Shown here: positions 6,040 to 15,034 of the stretch, in pieces
How positions within the stretch are numbered: the stretch's first letter is position 1
How the letters are laid out: the number at the start of each line of letters is the position of its first letter
Assembly (NCBI RefSeq): GCF_014648515.1
Contig: NZ_BMRG01000018.1
Location: 122,681-157,415 of the forward strand
Direction of reading: 5' to 3'
From: Saccharothrix coeruleofusca
Lineage (GTDB): Bacteria; Actinomycetota; Actinomycetes; Mycobacteriales; Pseudonocardiaceae
Length of the DNA stretch: 34,735 nt
Program-made: the position numbers and the translations under genes
Notes under the pieces: model-generated
The model's input: only the letters and a program-made list of their open reading frames with translations
What the model was told of the DNA's origin: nothing
Database searches by the model: none

Positions 6040-9000
6040 GTGGAACCAACGGGGATCGTCGAGGCGGTTGACCGGTTGCTGACCGAAGTCCGCCCGGACG
6101 GAGCCGAGGCGCGCCCGCCGGGGGCGCTGCGCGAGTGGGGGCTGTCGTCGCTGGCACTGGCCCGGCTGTGGCTGGGGATCAAGGACGAGTTCTCCGTCGA
6201 CCTGCCCATCCCGTGGCTGGGCGCCGCGACCGCGGCGGACCTGGTCGAGCGCCTGCGCGGCGCGACCGCGGACCCGGCCCAGCGGCTCCCGCTGACCCCG
6301 CTGCAGCGCGCCTACCTGGTGGCCAAGCAGGCGGGTGCCGGGGTGGAAGCGGCGGGCTGCCACCTCTACCGCGAGTTCACCGTGCCCGACGTCGACCCCG
6401 CCCGGTTGCGCCGGGCCTGGCAGGACCTCGTCGAGCACCACGAGGCGCTCCGGCTGGTGGTCGACGAGGACGGCTCCCAGCGCGTGCTGCCGCCGCCCGC
6501 GGACTGCGCGCTGCCGGTGCACGACCTGACCGGCGCGGAACCGCCCGGCGTCGCGGCGCACCTGCGGTCGGTGCGGGAACGCCTGTCGCACCACTGCTTC
6601 CCCGCCGGGAGCAGCCCCCTGTTCGCGGTCGAGCTGAGCAGGCTGCCCGGTGGCGGGGGCGTGGTCCACCTCGGCCTGGACACCCTCGTCACCGACGGCC
6701 ACGGCTACGCGCTGCTGCTCCAGCAGTGGCACGACCGCTACCAGCACCCCGACGCGCCCCTTCCGCGGCAGGGGCCGCCCCTGGGCGAGTGCCTGTCCGC
6801 GCTGGAGGCCAGGAAGCGGCCGCACCGCGAGGCGGACCTGGCGTGGTGGCGGCAGGAGTTGGCCGACCTGCCCTCCGGCCCCGACCTCGTGCTGGACCCG
6901 CCGCCCGCCCAGGCGGGCGGGTGCAGGCCGCGCCGCCCCCTGGACGCGCACCTGCCCGCCGAGCCCTGGCGCGCCCTCAAGGACGCTGCGGCCCGCCAGG
7001 GGGTGTCCCCGACCGCGCTGGTGCTGCACCTGTTCACCGGGGCCCTGGCCCGCGCCGGAGCCCGCTACCCCTTCTCCCTGGTCGTCACCACCAGTGACCG
7101 GCCGTGGCTGCCCAGGAGCGCGGACGCGGTCGTGGGGCCGTTCACCTCCACGGCCCTGCACGTCGTGCGGGAGCCCGCCTCGCCCGCCGAGGGCGCGCGG
7201 GCGGCCCACGAGCAGCTGCTCGACCACCTGCGGCACGGCGCGGTGTCGGGCATCGAGGTCCTCCAGGACCTGCGTGCCGCGGGCCGCGACCACGTGCCGC
7301 CTGCCGTGGTGTTCACCAGCCTGCTGGACGTCGGACCCGCGCCGGGCGTGGCGGGCGGGTTCGGCGCCGCGATCGGGCACGGCGTCAGCCAGACCAGCGA
7401 CGTGGCGCTGGACCACCAGATGTGGGAGCAGGACGGCGGGCTGCGGTTCCGCTGGGACGTCGACGCCTCCCGGTTCGCCGCGGGCGACGTCGAGACCGTC
7501 TTCGCCGCCTTCCGCAACGCGCTGCTCGCCGCGGCCGCCGACCCTGGCGGGGGCGACCCGGCGCCGCTGCCCGAGCTGACCCAGGCCTACGCCGTGGCCC
7601 GGCTGTCCGCCGAGGAGCGGCCCGAGGGCTGCCAGTGCTACCGCGGCTACGAGGCGCACGACCTGGACCTGGCACGGCTGGAACGCGCGCTGGGCACCGT
7701 CGTGGACCGCCACGCCGCCCTGCGCGCCCGGTTCACCCCCGAGGGCGTGCGGGTCGTGCCGCGCGGACCGGACCGGTGGCACGTCGCGCTGGTCGAGGTG
7801 CCCTCCGAGGCGGAGCACCGGGCGGTGGGCGAACGCCTCCGCGCCCGGATGGCGAACCTGCCCGCGCCGTTCGGGCACTGGCCGCTGATCGACGTCCGGG
7901 TGACCCGCGACCCCTCGGGGCGCTGCGTGGCGCACGTCGCCGTGGACCTCCTGGTAGGCGACGCGCCGAGCGTGCACGCGCTGTTCCGGGAGCTGTGGCG
8001 CTGCTACGCCGACGGCGGCACGGTGTTCCGCGCGTCCGACGCGCCCCCGGCCGCGCGGGAGGGGCACGACGCGGAGCACTGGCGGCGGCTGCTGGCCGAC
8101 CTGCCGCCCGCCCCGCGACTGCCCGTCCGCGTCCCCGAGCGCAGCCGCGAGCGGTTCTCCGGAAGGCTGCCCGGCTACCGCGACTTCGCCCGCCGGGCGG
8201 CCGGGCTGGGCCTGAGCCCGGACAGCGTGCTGCTCGCCGCCTTCGCCAGGGTGCTGTCCCGGCACTTCACCGAGCCGTTCTCGCTGCCCGCGGTGCGCTG
8301 GGCCGACGCACCCCGACCGGGCGAGTTCTCGGTCATGACCCGGGTCCGGGCCGTCGCGGCGGGCGAGCCGCTGCTCGCCGCGGCCCGCCGCTACCAGGAG
8401 CGGTTCGACCAGGACGACCGTGCCGGGGCCGCGGGCGGGCTGCGCGAAATGCGCAGGCTCGCCTCCAAGCGCGGGGACGGCGCGGGCCAGCCCGTGGTCT
8501 ACACCGGGGTGGTGGACCTGACCGACCACCCGCTGCCCGCCGGGGTGCGGCAGGGGCCCTGGCTGACCAGCACCCCCGGTTGCGCGCTGGACTGCGTGTC
8601 CGTGGCCGAGGGCGACGAACTCGACTACGCCTGGGACGTGGTGCCCGGCGACCTCGCGGGAGTGCCGGTCGACGAGCTGTTCCAGGGCTTCGCCCGCGAG
8701 CTGGAGCTGTTCCGCGACGGGTTCGAGCCCAGCGCCGAGCAGCGCCTGGACGTGCTGCGCCGGTGGAACGGCCCGGTGGTGCCGATCCCCGACGACGGGC
8801 CGGTGCACCGGCTGTTCGAGCGGTGGGCGCGCAGCGGTCCGGACGCGGTCGCGCTGCGGTGGCGCACCGGGAGCATGACCCGCGTCGAGCTGAACCGGCG
8901 GGCGAACCGGATCGCCTGGCGGCTGCGGGAGCTGGGCGTCGGCCCCGAGCGGGTGGTCGGCATCCGGATCCGCCGCGGCCCCGCGATGGTGGCCGCCGTG

Positions 9001-12000
9001 CACGGCGTGCTCAAGGCGGGCGGGGCCTACCTGCCGGTGGACCCCGCCCTTCCGCCCGCCAGGGTGGCGCGGGTGCTGGCCACCGCGGGCGCCGAGGTGC
9101 TGCTGACCGCGGCGGGCACGGCCGGGTCCGCTCCCGAGGGGGTGATCGAGGTCGAGGTCGACCGGGACCCCGCGGTGGTGGGCCACCCGCGCGCGGATGA
9201 GGACCCCGAGCCCGTGGCGGACCAGCGGAGCACCGCCTACGTCATCCCCACCTCCGGGAGCACCGGCGAGCCCAAGGGCGTGGCGGTGGCGCACCGGTCG
9301 GTGCGCAATCTGATCGCCTTCTGCGCCGAGGAGTTCGCCCTGGTCCCCGACGACCTGGCGCTGGCCGTCACCTCACTGGGGTTCGACCTGTCGGTGTTCG
9401 ACGTGCTGGGGGTCCTGGGGGCGGGCGCGGCGCTGTACGTGGCCGACGAGGAGGAGCAGAAGGACCCGCAGCTGCTGCTGGACGTGCTGCGCTCGCGGCC
9501 GGTCACGCTGTGGAACTCCGCGCCGACCGCGCTCCACCAGCTCACGCCGCTGCTGCGCCCGCACGGCGGCGACCCGTCGGCGGCGCGACTGCGGCTGGTC
9601 CTGCTCAGCGGCGACTTCATCCCCGTGACGCTGCCGGACCGGATCACCGAGGCGTTCCCACGCGCCCGCACCACCGCGCTGGGCGGGCCCACCGAGACCA
9701 CCGTGTGGTCCAACTACTTCCGGGTCGAGCGGGTCGACCCCCGCTGGCGGTCCATCCCCTACGGCCGCCCGATCCCGAACACCCGGCACTACGTGCTCGA
9801 CGAGCGGCTGGAGCCCTGCCCGGTGGGGGTCGAGGGGGACCTGTACACCGCGGGGGAGTGCCTGGCGCTGGGCTACCTCGGCAGGCCCGACCTCACCGCG
9901 GAGCGGTTCGTGCCCGACCCCTTCGCCGGGGCGGGCGAGCGGATGCTGCGCACCGGGGACCGGGCGCGCTGGCGTCCGGACGGCAACCTGGTGATCACCG
10001 GACGGGCGGACCGGCAGGTCAAGGTGCGGGGCCAGCGGGTGGAGCCCGGCGAGGTCGAGCACCGGCTGCGCGCGCACCCCGCGGTGCGCGACGTCGTGGT
10101 GGCCGTGCGCCGGGACCACTCCGGTGACGACCGGCTCGTCGCCTACGTCGTGCCCGCCGAGGGTGGCCGGACCGACGCCAAGGCGCTGCGCGCTCACGCC
10201 GCCGAGACCCTGCCCCCGTACATGGTGCCGAGCGCCGTGGCGTTCCTGCCCGCCTTCCCCGCGACCGCCAACGGCAAGCTGGACCGAGACGCGCTGCCTT
10301 GGCCGCTGGAGCAGGCGGACGACCGCCCGGCGGTCACCCCGGCCCCCGCCCGTCCCGCTCCAGGGCAGGCGGCGGACGCCTGCGCCGCCCCGGCCCCCGA
10401 GGACCTGGTCGAGCAGGTGCGGGAGGTCTTCGCCGAGGTGCTGGGGGCGGGGGAGCTGGAAGTCGACGAGGACCTGTGGGACCAGGGGGCCACGTCGTTC
10501 ACCATGGTCCAGGTCTCGGCCCGGCTGCTGAGCCGGTACGGCGAGCGGGTGCCGGTGGCGGCGCTGACCGCGGAGCCGACGATCACCGGCATCGCGCGCG
10601 TGGTCGGGCAGCGCCTCGGCGCCGCCCCGCCCGCACCGGAGCCCGCGCGGGCCACCCCGGTCCCCGCAGCGCCCCGACCCGCCGGCCCACCGTCCGAAGT
10701 GGACCTCTTCTCCGCCGAGGAGCGCGCCGCGTTCAAGCAGCAGCGGTGGAACCTCCGCAGGACGGCGCCGGGCACGCGCCTGCTGCCGGTCGAGCACCTC
10801 CCCCCGCCCACCGAGGTGTACGCGCGGCGCGCCAGCCGCCGGGACTTCCTGCCGGGCGCGCTGGACGCGGCCTCCTTCGCCCGCCTGCTGTCCCTGCTGC
10901 GCAAGGGGGAGGACCGCTACCTGTACCCGTCCGCCGGGGACACCTACGCGGTCCAGGTCTACCTCCACGTGAAGCCGGGCGCGGTCGAGGGCCTGGCGGA
11001 GGGCATCTACTACTACCACCCGGTCGAACACGCGCTGGAACTGGTCAACGCCGCCCCCCGCATCGACCGCAACGCCCACTTCTACTACAACCGGCCGGTG
11101 TTCGACCGGTCCGGCGTGGGCATCTACCTCATCGGGCAGCGGCACGGCGTCGAACCGGTCTACCAGGAGGTCGCCGAGCGCTTCCTGCTGCTGGAAGCGG
11201 GATACGCGGGCCAGGTGCTGATGATGGGACAGGCCGCCTGCGGGGTGGGGCTGTGCCCGGTGGGCACGGTGGCGTTCGACGGCATCCGCGACCAGTTCGA
11301 CCTCGACGACGGGCACGTCTTCCTGCACGCGTTCATGGCGGGTCCGGTCGAGCGGCCCGCCGCACCCACACAGGCGACCGCGGGTGCGCCCGTCCTCGGC
11401 GCGCCCGCTCCCACCGGCGAGGACACCGGGGACGACATCGCGGTGATCGGCATGGCTGGGCGCTTCCCCGGCGCCGGGGACGTGGACCAGTTCTGGGCGT
11501 CGCTGCGGGACGGCCGGTGCGCGGTCGGGCCCCTGCCCGCCGACCGGGGACTGGCCGAGGCGCCGCGGGTCGCGGGCGGCTTCCTGGAGCAGGTGGACCG
11601 CTTCGACAGCCTGCGGTTCCGCCTGTCGCCCGCCGAGGCGGCCACCCTCGACCCGCAGCTGCGGTTGGTGCTGCACGCGGTGTGGAACTGCCTGGAGGAC
11701 GCGGGGTACACCGCCACCGCCCTGGTGGGGTCCGCTCCCCGCGTCGGCGTCTTCACCGCCACCATGTGGCAGGACTACCAGCATGTCGGCGCGGACGCCT
11801 GGGGCGCGGGCGGCCAGGCGCGGATCTCCGCGCTGCCCTCGGAGATCCCCAACCGCGTCTCCAACGCCTTCGGGTTCACCGGGCCGAGCGTGGCGGTGAA
11901 CACCTCCTGCTCGTCCTCGCTGACCGCGCTGCACCTGGCCGTGTCCAGCCTGCGCCGGGGCGAGTGCGACGCCGCCGTGGTGGCCGCGGCCAACCTGGTG

Positions 12001-12669
12001 CTGCACCCCTACCACCTGGCGCTGCTGTCCTCGGCGGGGCTGCTCGCGCGGACCGGTCCCGTCCGGGCCTTCGCGGCGGACTCCTCCGGCTGGTGCCCCG
12101 GTGAGGGCGTGGCCGCGGTGCTGCTGCGGCCGCTCGACGCCGCGCGCCGGGAACGCGACACCGCGCGGGCGGTGGTGGAGGCGACGGGCATCGGCCACTC
12201 CGGTGGCGGGCCGTTCGGCAGGCCCGACCCGCGGGCGCTGGCGGACTGCGTCGGCGACGTCCTGGCCCGCGCCGGGCTCCGCCCCGGCGACATCGGCTAC
12301 GTGGAGTGCGCCGCCGCGGGCGCGGCGCTGGCCGACGCCGCCGAGCTGGAGGCGCTGGCGCGGGTGTTCGACGGCACCCCCGTCCTGGCGGGCACGCTCA
12401 AGCCGAACATCGGGCACCTGGAATCCGCCTCCGGCCTGTCCCAGCTGGTGAAGGTGCTGCTGCAGCTGCGGCACCGCCGGATCGCGCCCACGCTCGTGGC
12501 CGAGGACCGCTCGCCGCTGGTGGACTGGACCGCGCTGCCGCTGCGGCTCGTCGACCGCCTCGTCGACTGGCCGCCGGGGGCCCCCGCGCGGGCCCTGGTC
12601 AACGCGCTGGGGGCGACCGGCTCCTACGGGCACGTCGTCGTCCGAGCCGTGGAGCGCGGCGATGGCTGA
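6040..12669 (+). CDS. Hybrid NRPS-PKS: carrier-Cy-Cy-A(Cys)-carrier-oxidase-KS0
   Basis: Megasynthase of 2209 aa predicted to build a thiazole and pass it to a trans-AT PKS. Domains: carrier (3-75; Ser37 in WGLSSLALARL); Cy1 (84-505; D214-x4-D219-xx-G222, so the last Ser of D-x4-D-xx-S is lost); Cy2 (510-915; intact D636-x4-D641-xx-S644); adenylation (920-1420; TSGSTGEPKG, FDLSVFD, NGKLDRD); carrier (1455-1525; Ser1486); FMN nitroreductase-type oxidase (1550-1775; RASRRDF, YPSAGDTYAVQVYLH); ketosynthase (1800-2205; Cys1957 and His2126 present, first His replaced by Ala2091 in VECAAAG). The ten-residue-code positions read D-L-F-N-L-S-L-V-W, nearly the cysteine code DLYNLSLIW. GTG at 6040 follows GGGAG. 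The stop overlaps the next start by 8 nt. Order and domains are seen; cysteine and thiazole are inferred. Confidence 0.93.
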   Translation: MEPTGIVEAVDRLLTEVRPDGAEARPPGALREWGLSSLALARLWLGIKDEFSVDLPIPWLGAATAADLVERLRGATADPAQRLPLTPLQRAYLVAKQAGAGVEAAGCHLYREFTVPDVDPARLRRAWQDLVEHHEALRLVVDEDGSQRVLPPPADCALPVHDLTGAEPPGVAAHLRSVRERLSHHCFPAGSSPLFAVELSRLPGGGGVVHLGLDTLVTDGHGYALLLQQWHDRYQHPDAPLPRQGPPLGECLSALEARKRPHREADLAWWRQELADLPSGPDLVLDPPPAQAGGCRPRRPLDAHLPAEPWRALKDAAARQGVSPTALVLHLFTGALARAGARYPFSLVVTTSDRPWLPRSADAVVGPFTSTALHVVREPASPAEGARAAHEQLLDHLRHGAVSGIEVLQDLRAAGRDHVPPAVVFTSLLDVGPAPGVAGGFGAAIGHGVSQTSDVALDHQMWEQDGGLRFRWDVDASRFAAGDVETVFAAFRNALLAAAADPGGGDPAPLPELTQAYAVARLSAEERPEGCQCYRGYEAHDLDLARLERALGTVVDRHAALRARFTPEGVRVVPRGPDRWHVALVEVPSEAEHRAVGERLRARMANLPAPFGHWPLIDVRVTRDPSGRCVAHVAVDLLVGDAPSVHALFRELWRCYADGGTVFRASDAPPAAREGHDAEHWRRLLADLPPAPRLPVRVPERSRERFSGRLPGYRDFARRAAGLGLSPDSVLLAAFARVLSRHFTEPFSLPAVRWADAPRPGEFSVMTRVRAVAAGEPLLAAARRYQERFDQDDRAGAAGGLREMRRLASKRGDGAGQPVVYTGVVDLTDHPLPAGVRQGPWLTSTPGCALDCVSVAEGDELDYAWDVVPGDLAGVPVDELFQGFARELELFRDGFEPSAEQRLDVLRRWNGPVVPIPDDGPVHRLFERWARSGPDAVALRWRTGSMTRVELNRRANRIAWRLRELGVGPERVVGIRIRRGPAMVAAVHGVLKAGGAYLPVDPALPPARVARVLATAGAEVLLTAAGTAGSAPEGVIEVEVDRDPAVVGHPRADEDPEPVADQRSTAYVIPTSGSTGEPKGVAVAHRSVRNLIAFCAEEFALVPDDLALAVTSLGFDLSVFDVLGVLGAGAALYVADEEEQKDPQLLLDVLRSRPVTLWNSAPTALHQLTPLLRPHGGDPSAARLRLVLLSGDFIPVTLPDRITEAFPRARTTALGGPTETTVWSNYFRVERVDPRWRSIPYGRPIPNTRHYVLDERLEPCPVGVEGDLYTAGECLALGYLGRPDLTAERFVPDPFAGAGERMLRTGDRARWRPDGNLVITGRADRQVKVRGQRVEPGEVEHRLRAHPAVRDVVVAVRRDHSGDDRLVAYVVPAEGGRTDAKALRAHAAETLPPYMVPSAVAFLPAFPATANGKLDRDALPWPLEQADDRPAVTPAPARPAPGQAADACAAPAPEDLVEQVREVFAEVLGAGELEVDEDLWDQGATSFTMVQVSARLLSRYGERVPVAALTAEPTITGIARVVGQRLGAAPPAPEPARATPVPAAPRPAGPPSEVDLFSAEERAAFKQQRWNLRRTAPGTRLLPVEHLPPPTEVYARRASRRDFLPGALDAASFARLLSLLRKGEDRYLYPSAGDTYAVQVYLHVKPGAVEGLAEGIYYYHPVEHALELVNAAPRIDRNAHFYYNRPVFDRSGVGIYLIGQRHGVEPVYQEVAERFLLLEAGYAGQVLMMGQAACGVGLCPVGTVAFDGIRDQFDLDDGHVFLHAFMAGPVERPAAPTQATAGAPVLGAPAPTGEDTGDDIAVIGMAGRFPGAGDVDQFWASLRDGRCAVGPLPADRGLAEAPRVAGGFLEQVDRFDSLRFRLSPAEAATLDPQLRLVLHAVWNCLEDAGYTATALVGSAPRVGVFTATMWQDYQHVGADAWGAGGQARISALPSEIPNRVSNAFGFTGPSVAVNTSCSSSLTALHLAVSSLRRGECDAAVVAAANLVLHPYHLALLSSAGLLARTGPVRAFAADSSGWCPGEGVAAVLLRPLDAARRERDTARAVVEATGIGHSGGGPFGRPDPRALADCVGDVLARAGLRPGDIGYVECAAAGAALADAAELEALARVFDGTPVLAGTLKPNIGHLESASGLSQLVKVLLQLRHRRIAPTLVAEDRSPLVDWTALPLRLVDRLVDWPPGAPARALVNALGATGSYGHVVVRAVERGDG

Positions 12670-13540
12670 GGGCGCGACGACCGCGCCTGCCTTCCCCGCC
12701 GAGTGCAGGCTGGTGCTGCGGCACGACGACTTCATCATGCGCAACCACAGGGTGCACGACGTGCCCGTGCTCCCCGGCGTCGCCTTCCTCGACGTCGTGT
12801 GCCGGATCGCGGTGGCCGCCGGGCTGGACCCGGCGGGCGTCGAGCTGCGGCACGTGCTGTTCACCGAGGCGGTGGCCACCACCGGCGGGTACGACCGGGA
12901 GATCGTGATCACCGCCGGTCCGGGGCCCGGTCGCCTGCACCTGGTGGGGCGCAGCCGCTGGTTGGACGGCGAGCGGCCGTTCACCCCCTGGCGGGAGAAC
13001 TTCCAGGCCCAACTCGTCACCGCCGACCGCCCTGAACCGGGACCGCCGCCCGTGGTTCCGGACGGTGGCGTGCGGCGGGAGCGGTCCATGGAGGACATGT
13101 ACGCCTACACCCGCGCCCGCGACATCTCCCACGGCGTGCCGATGCGCTGCACCGGCGTGCTGCGCCTGGGCCGCGCCGAACTGCTCGCAGACCTCGCCCT
13201 CAGCCACCCCGACCCGGCCGAGGCGCGGTTCCACCTGCACCCCGCCAAGCTGGACGCGGCGACGATCGTGGCCTACGGCCAGACCGACGCCGCGCTGCGC
13301 GAGCCGTTCATCCCCCTGTTCATCGAGTCGTTCCGCGCGCCGCGGCCCCTGCCCGGCCGCTTCACCGTGCACGTGCCGCGCCCCGAGCGGCTGGCCCCCT
13401 CCGGGGAGCTGTTCCACTCCGACCTGGTGCTCTACGACGAGCGGGGCCGCTTCGCCGCGGAGCTGGTGGGCCTGGCCTGCAAGCGCATCCGCGAGCCGGA
13501 CCTGGTCCGGCGCCTGCTGGCCGAGCCGGGTCGGCACTGA
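12662..13540 (+). CDS. Free-standing polyketide dehydratase (DH) domain protein
   Basis: 292-aa protein that is nothing but a PKS-type double-hotdog DH. First hotdog: IMRNHRVHDVPVLPGVAFLD, the H-x-x-x-x-x-x-x-LPG block with catalytic His29. Second hotdog: LHPAKLDAATIVAYG with catalytic Asp198; the Gln/His usually four residues on is absent (D-A-A-T-I). It starts inside the end of the NRPS gene (8-nt overlap, GGAG 7 nt upstream), so translation is coupled. Context: the NRPS ends in a KS without its flanking region and the first PKS protein begins with that flanking region plus an ACP, so this DH could complete a KS0-DH-ACP module spread over three proteins, or act in trans elsewhere. Similar in sequence style to the DH that opens the second PKS protein. 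Confidence 0.85.
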   Translation: MAEGATTAPAFPAECRLVLRHDDFIMRNHRVHDVPVLPGVAFLDVVCRIAVAAGLDPAGVELRHVLFTEAVATTGGYDREIVITAGPGPGRLHLVGRSRWLDGERPFTPWRENFQAQLVTADRPEPGPPPVVPDGGVRRERSMEDMYAYTRARDISHGVPMRCTGVLRLGRAELLADLALSHPDPAEARFHLHPAKLDAATIVAYGQTDAALREPFIPLFIESFRAPRPLPGRFTVHVPRPERLAPSGELFHSDLVLYDERGRFAAELVGLACKRIREPDLVRRLLAEPGRH

Positions 13541-13562
13541 CCCGGTCCGGCCGCGCGGCGGT

Positions 13563-14897
13563 TCACTCCCCGTGCCGCGGCTCGCCCGCGCGCTGCTGGG
13601 ACCAGATCCGGTCGTACTCCGCGGCGCGCAACCGCTCCTCGGCGCTGTGCTCCACCCGCCGCATAGCCGCCCGCAGGACGAACGGGGCCATCACCGAGGT
13701 CACGATGGCCACCAGCACGACGATGGTGTACCCGGCCGTGTTCAGCACCCCGATGCGCAGACCCACCATGGCCACCACCACCTCCACCACGCCACGGGCG
13801 TTCATCCCCGCGCCCAGCGCGAGCCCTTCCCAGTGGCCCAGCCTGCTCAGCCGGGCGCCGAGGTAGGCACCCGCGAACTTGCCGAGCACGGCGACCGCGA
13901 GCACGACCAGCGCCGCGACCAGCACGTCCGGGTCCCGCAGCGAGGTCAGGTCCATCCGCAGCCCGGCCGCGGCCAGGAAGATCGGGGCCAGCACGGCCAG
14001 CGTCACGGTCCGCAGCGGCGCCAGCCGCGAGGTGACCTCGGGCCCCGCCGAGCCGACGAGGATGCCCGCGATGAACGCGCCGAAGACCGCCTCCATGCCC
14101 AGCGCGTGCGTCACCACGGCGCCCGCCAGGATCACCGCGCAGGCCACCACGACCGGCGGACCCGCTTCGGGGGAGCGGGCGGCCACCCGCAGCGCCGCGC
14201 GGACCAGCGGTCTGCCCGCGACGCCCGCCAGCGCGACGAACAGCGCCAGGTACAGCACCGACATCCCCGCCGCGCCGAGCGCGTGCGCGCCCGCCAGCGC
14301 CGACACCACCGACAGCAGCAGCCAGCCCACCGCGTCGTCGACCATGCCGGCGGTCAGCGTGAGCTGCCCGACGTCGCGGTGCAGCAGGCCCATGTCCGAC
14401 AGCGTCTTGGAGATCACCGGGATGGCGCTGACGCACATCGCCACCCCGAGGAACAGGGCGAAGACCACGCGGTCCGGCTGCCCCGGCGACACGTGCCCGT
14501 GCAGCAGGTAGCCCACGCCGACACCGGCCGCGAGCGGGATGAGCAAGCCCGCCAGGCTGATCCGCAACGCGGTGGCGCGGCGGCGGCGCAGCACCTTCAG
14601 GTCGAGCTGGACACCGGTGATGCCGACCAGCAGGACCACCGCGAGCTGGGCCACCGCGTCCAGCAGGTGCATCTGGGCAGGGTCGCGGGGCAGCAGCCAC
14701 CCGGACAGACCGGGCGCGAGGTGGCCGAGCAGCGACGGTCCCAGCAGGACACCGGTCAGCAGTTCGCCGACCACCGCGGGCAGGCCGAGGCGGCAGGCGA
14801 GCCTGCCCAGGGCGAACGCCACCACCAGCAGCACCGCCAGCTGGAGCAGGAACACCAGCAGGACGTGCTGGGACATGAGGGGAACAGGAGCCGACAT
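13563..14897 (-). CDS. Cation:proton antiporter (CPA2 / Kef-NapA type)
   Basis: 444-aa membrane protein with about 12 hydrophobic segments. Typical CPA2 features: GLPAVVGELLTGVLLGPSLL near the N-terminus, the SAIPVISKTLSDMGLL helix break, TAGMVDDAVGWLLL with the paired Asp of the ion-binding site, EAVFGAFIAGILVG, and GLALGAGMNARGVVEVVVA near the end. No RCK/TrkA-N domain follows. Such antiporters recur in actinomycete antibiotic clusters and probably help export or tolerance of the product; this is context, not proof. The ATG at 14897 has no ribosome site, but a cluster-type -10 (TACTTTT, 14909-14903) places the transcript start at about the A of this ATG, so the mRNA looks leaderless. Convergent with the free DH gene, 22 nt apart. 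Confidence 0.9.
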   Translation of the reverse strand: MSAPVPLMSQHVLLVFLLQLAVLLVVAFALGRLACRLGLPAVVGELLTGVLLGPSLLGHLAPGLSGWLLPRDPAQMHLLDAVAQLAVVLLVGITGVQLDLKVLRRRRATALRISLAGLLIPLAAGVGVGYLLHGHVSPGQPDRVVFALFLGVAMCVSAIPVISKTLSDMGLLHRDVGQLTLTAGMVDDAVGWLLLSVVSALAGAHALGAAGMSVLYLALFVALAGVAGRPLVRAALRVAARSPEAGPPVVVACAVILAGAVVTHALGMEAVFGAFIAGILVGSAGPEVTSRLAPLRTVTLAVLAPIFLAAAGLRMDLTSLRDPDVLVAALVVLAVAVLGKFAGAYLGARLSRLGHWEGLALGAGMNARGVVEVVVAMVGLRIGVLNTAGYTIVVLVAIVTSVMAPFVLRAAMRRVEHSAEERLRAAEYDRIWSQQRAGEPRHGE

Positions 14898-14902
14898 GGC
14901 CG

Positions 14903-14947
14903 AAAAGTAAGCGCCGCGGCGGGGTGGGCTCTGCTCAAATCTGCCCG
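14903..14947 (-). promoter_or_regulatory. Cluster-type promoter of the antiporter gene (half-conserved palindrome)
   Basis: On the minus strand CGGGC-AGATTT-GAGCA (14947-14932) keeps the promoter-proximal half of the palindrome; exactly 22 nt later comes TACTTTT (14909-14903), followed after 5 nt by the ATG at 14897. The spacing equals that of the P450 promoter on the other strand, 34 nt away centre to centre, so the two form a divergent pair. Confidence 0.5.
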
Positions 14948-14965
14948 TCCCGCCCGCGCCCGCGT

Positions 14966-15010
14966 TGCTCGGTTTTGAGCAGCACCGCCGAACGGCGCGG
15001 CGCTAGCGTT
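14966..15010 (+). promoter_or_regulatory. Cluster-type promoter of the P450 operon
   Basis: Perfect palindrome TGCTC-GGTTTT-GAGCA (14966-14981), 22-nt gap, then TAGCGTT (15004-15010), a good actinobacterial -10. Predicted start near 15017 leaves a leader of about 18 nt that contains GGAGG. Palindrome centre lies about 30 nt before the -10, i.e. near -42. Confidence 0.65.
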
Positions 15011-15034
15011 CGGCACCCGAGGAGGTGAGCGCAG

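Noticed and set aside
12655-12675. Frameshift splitting one NRPS-KS-DH protein into two
   Set aside because: The DH has its own ATG with GGAG at good distance, and the 8-nt overlap is typical of coupled genes; the PKS border shows the same KS | DH cut.
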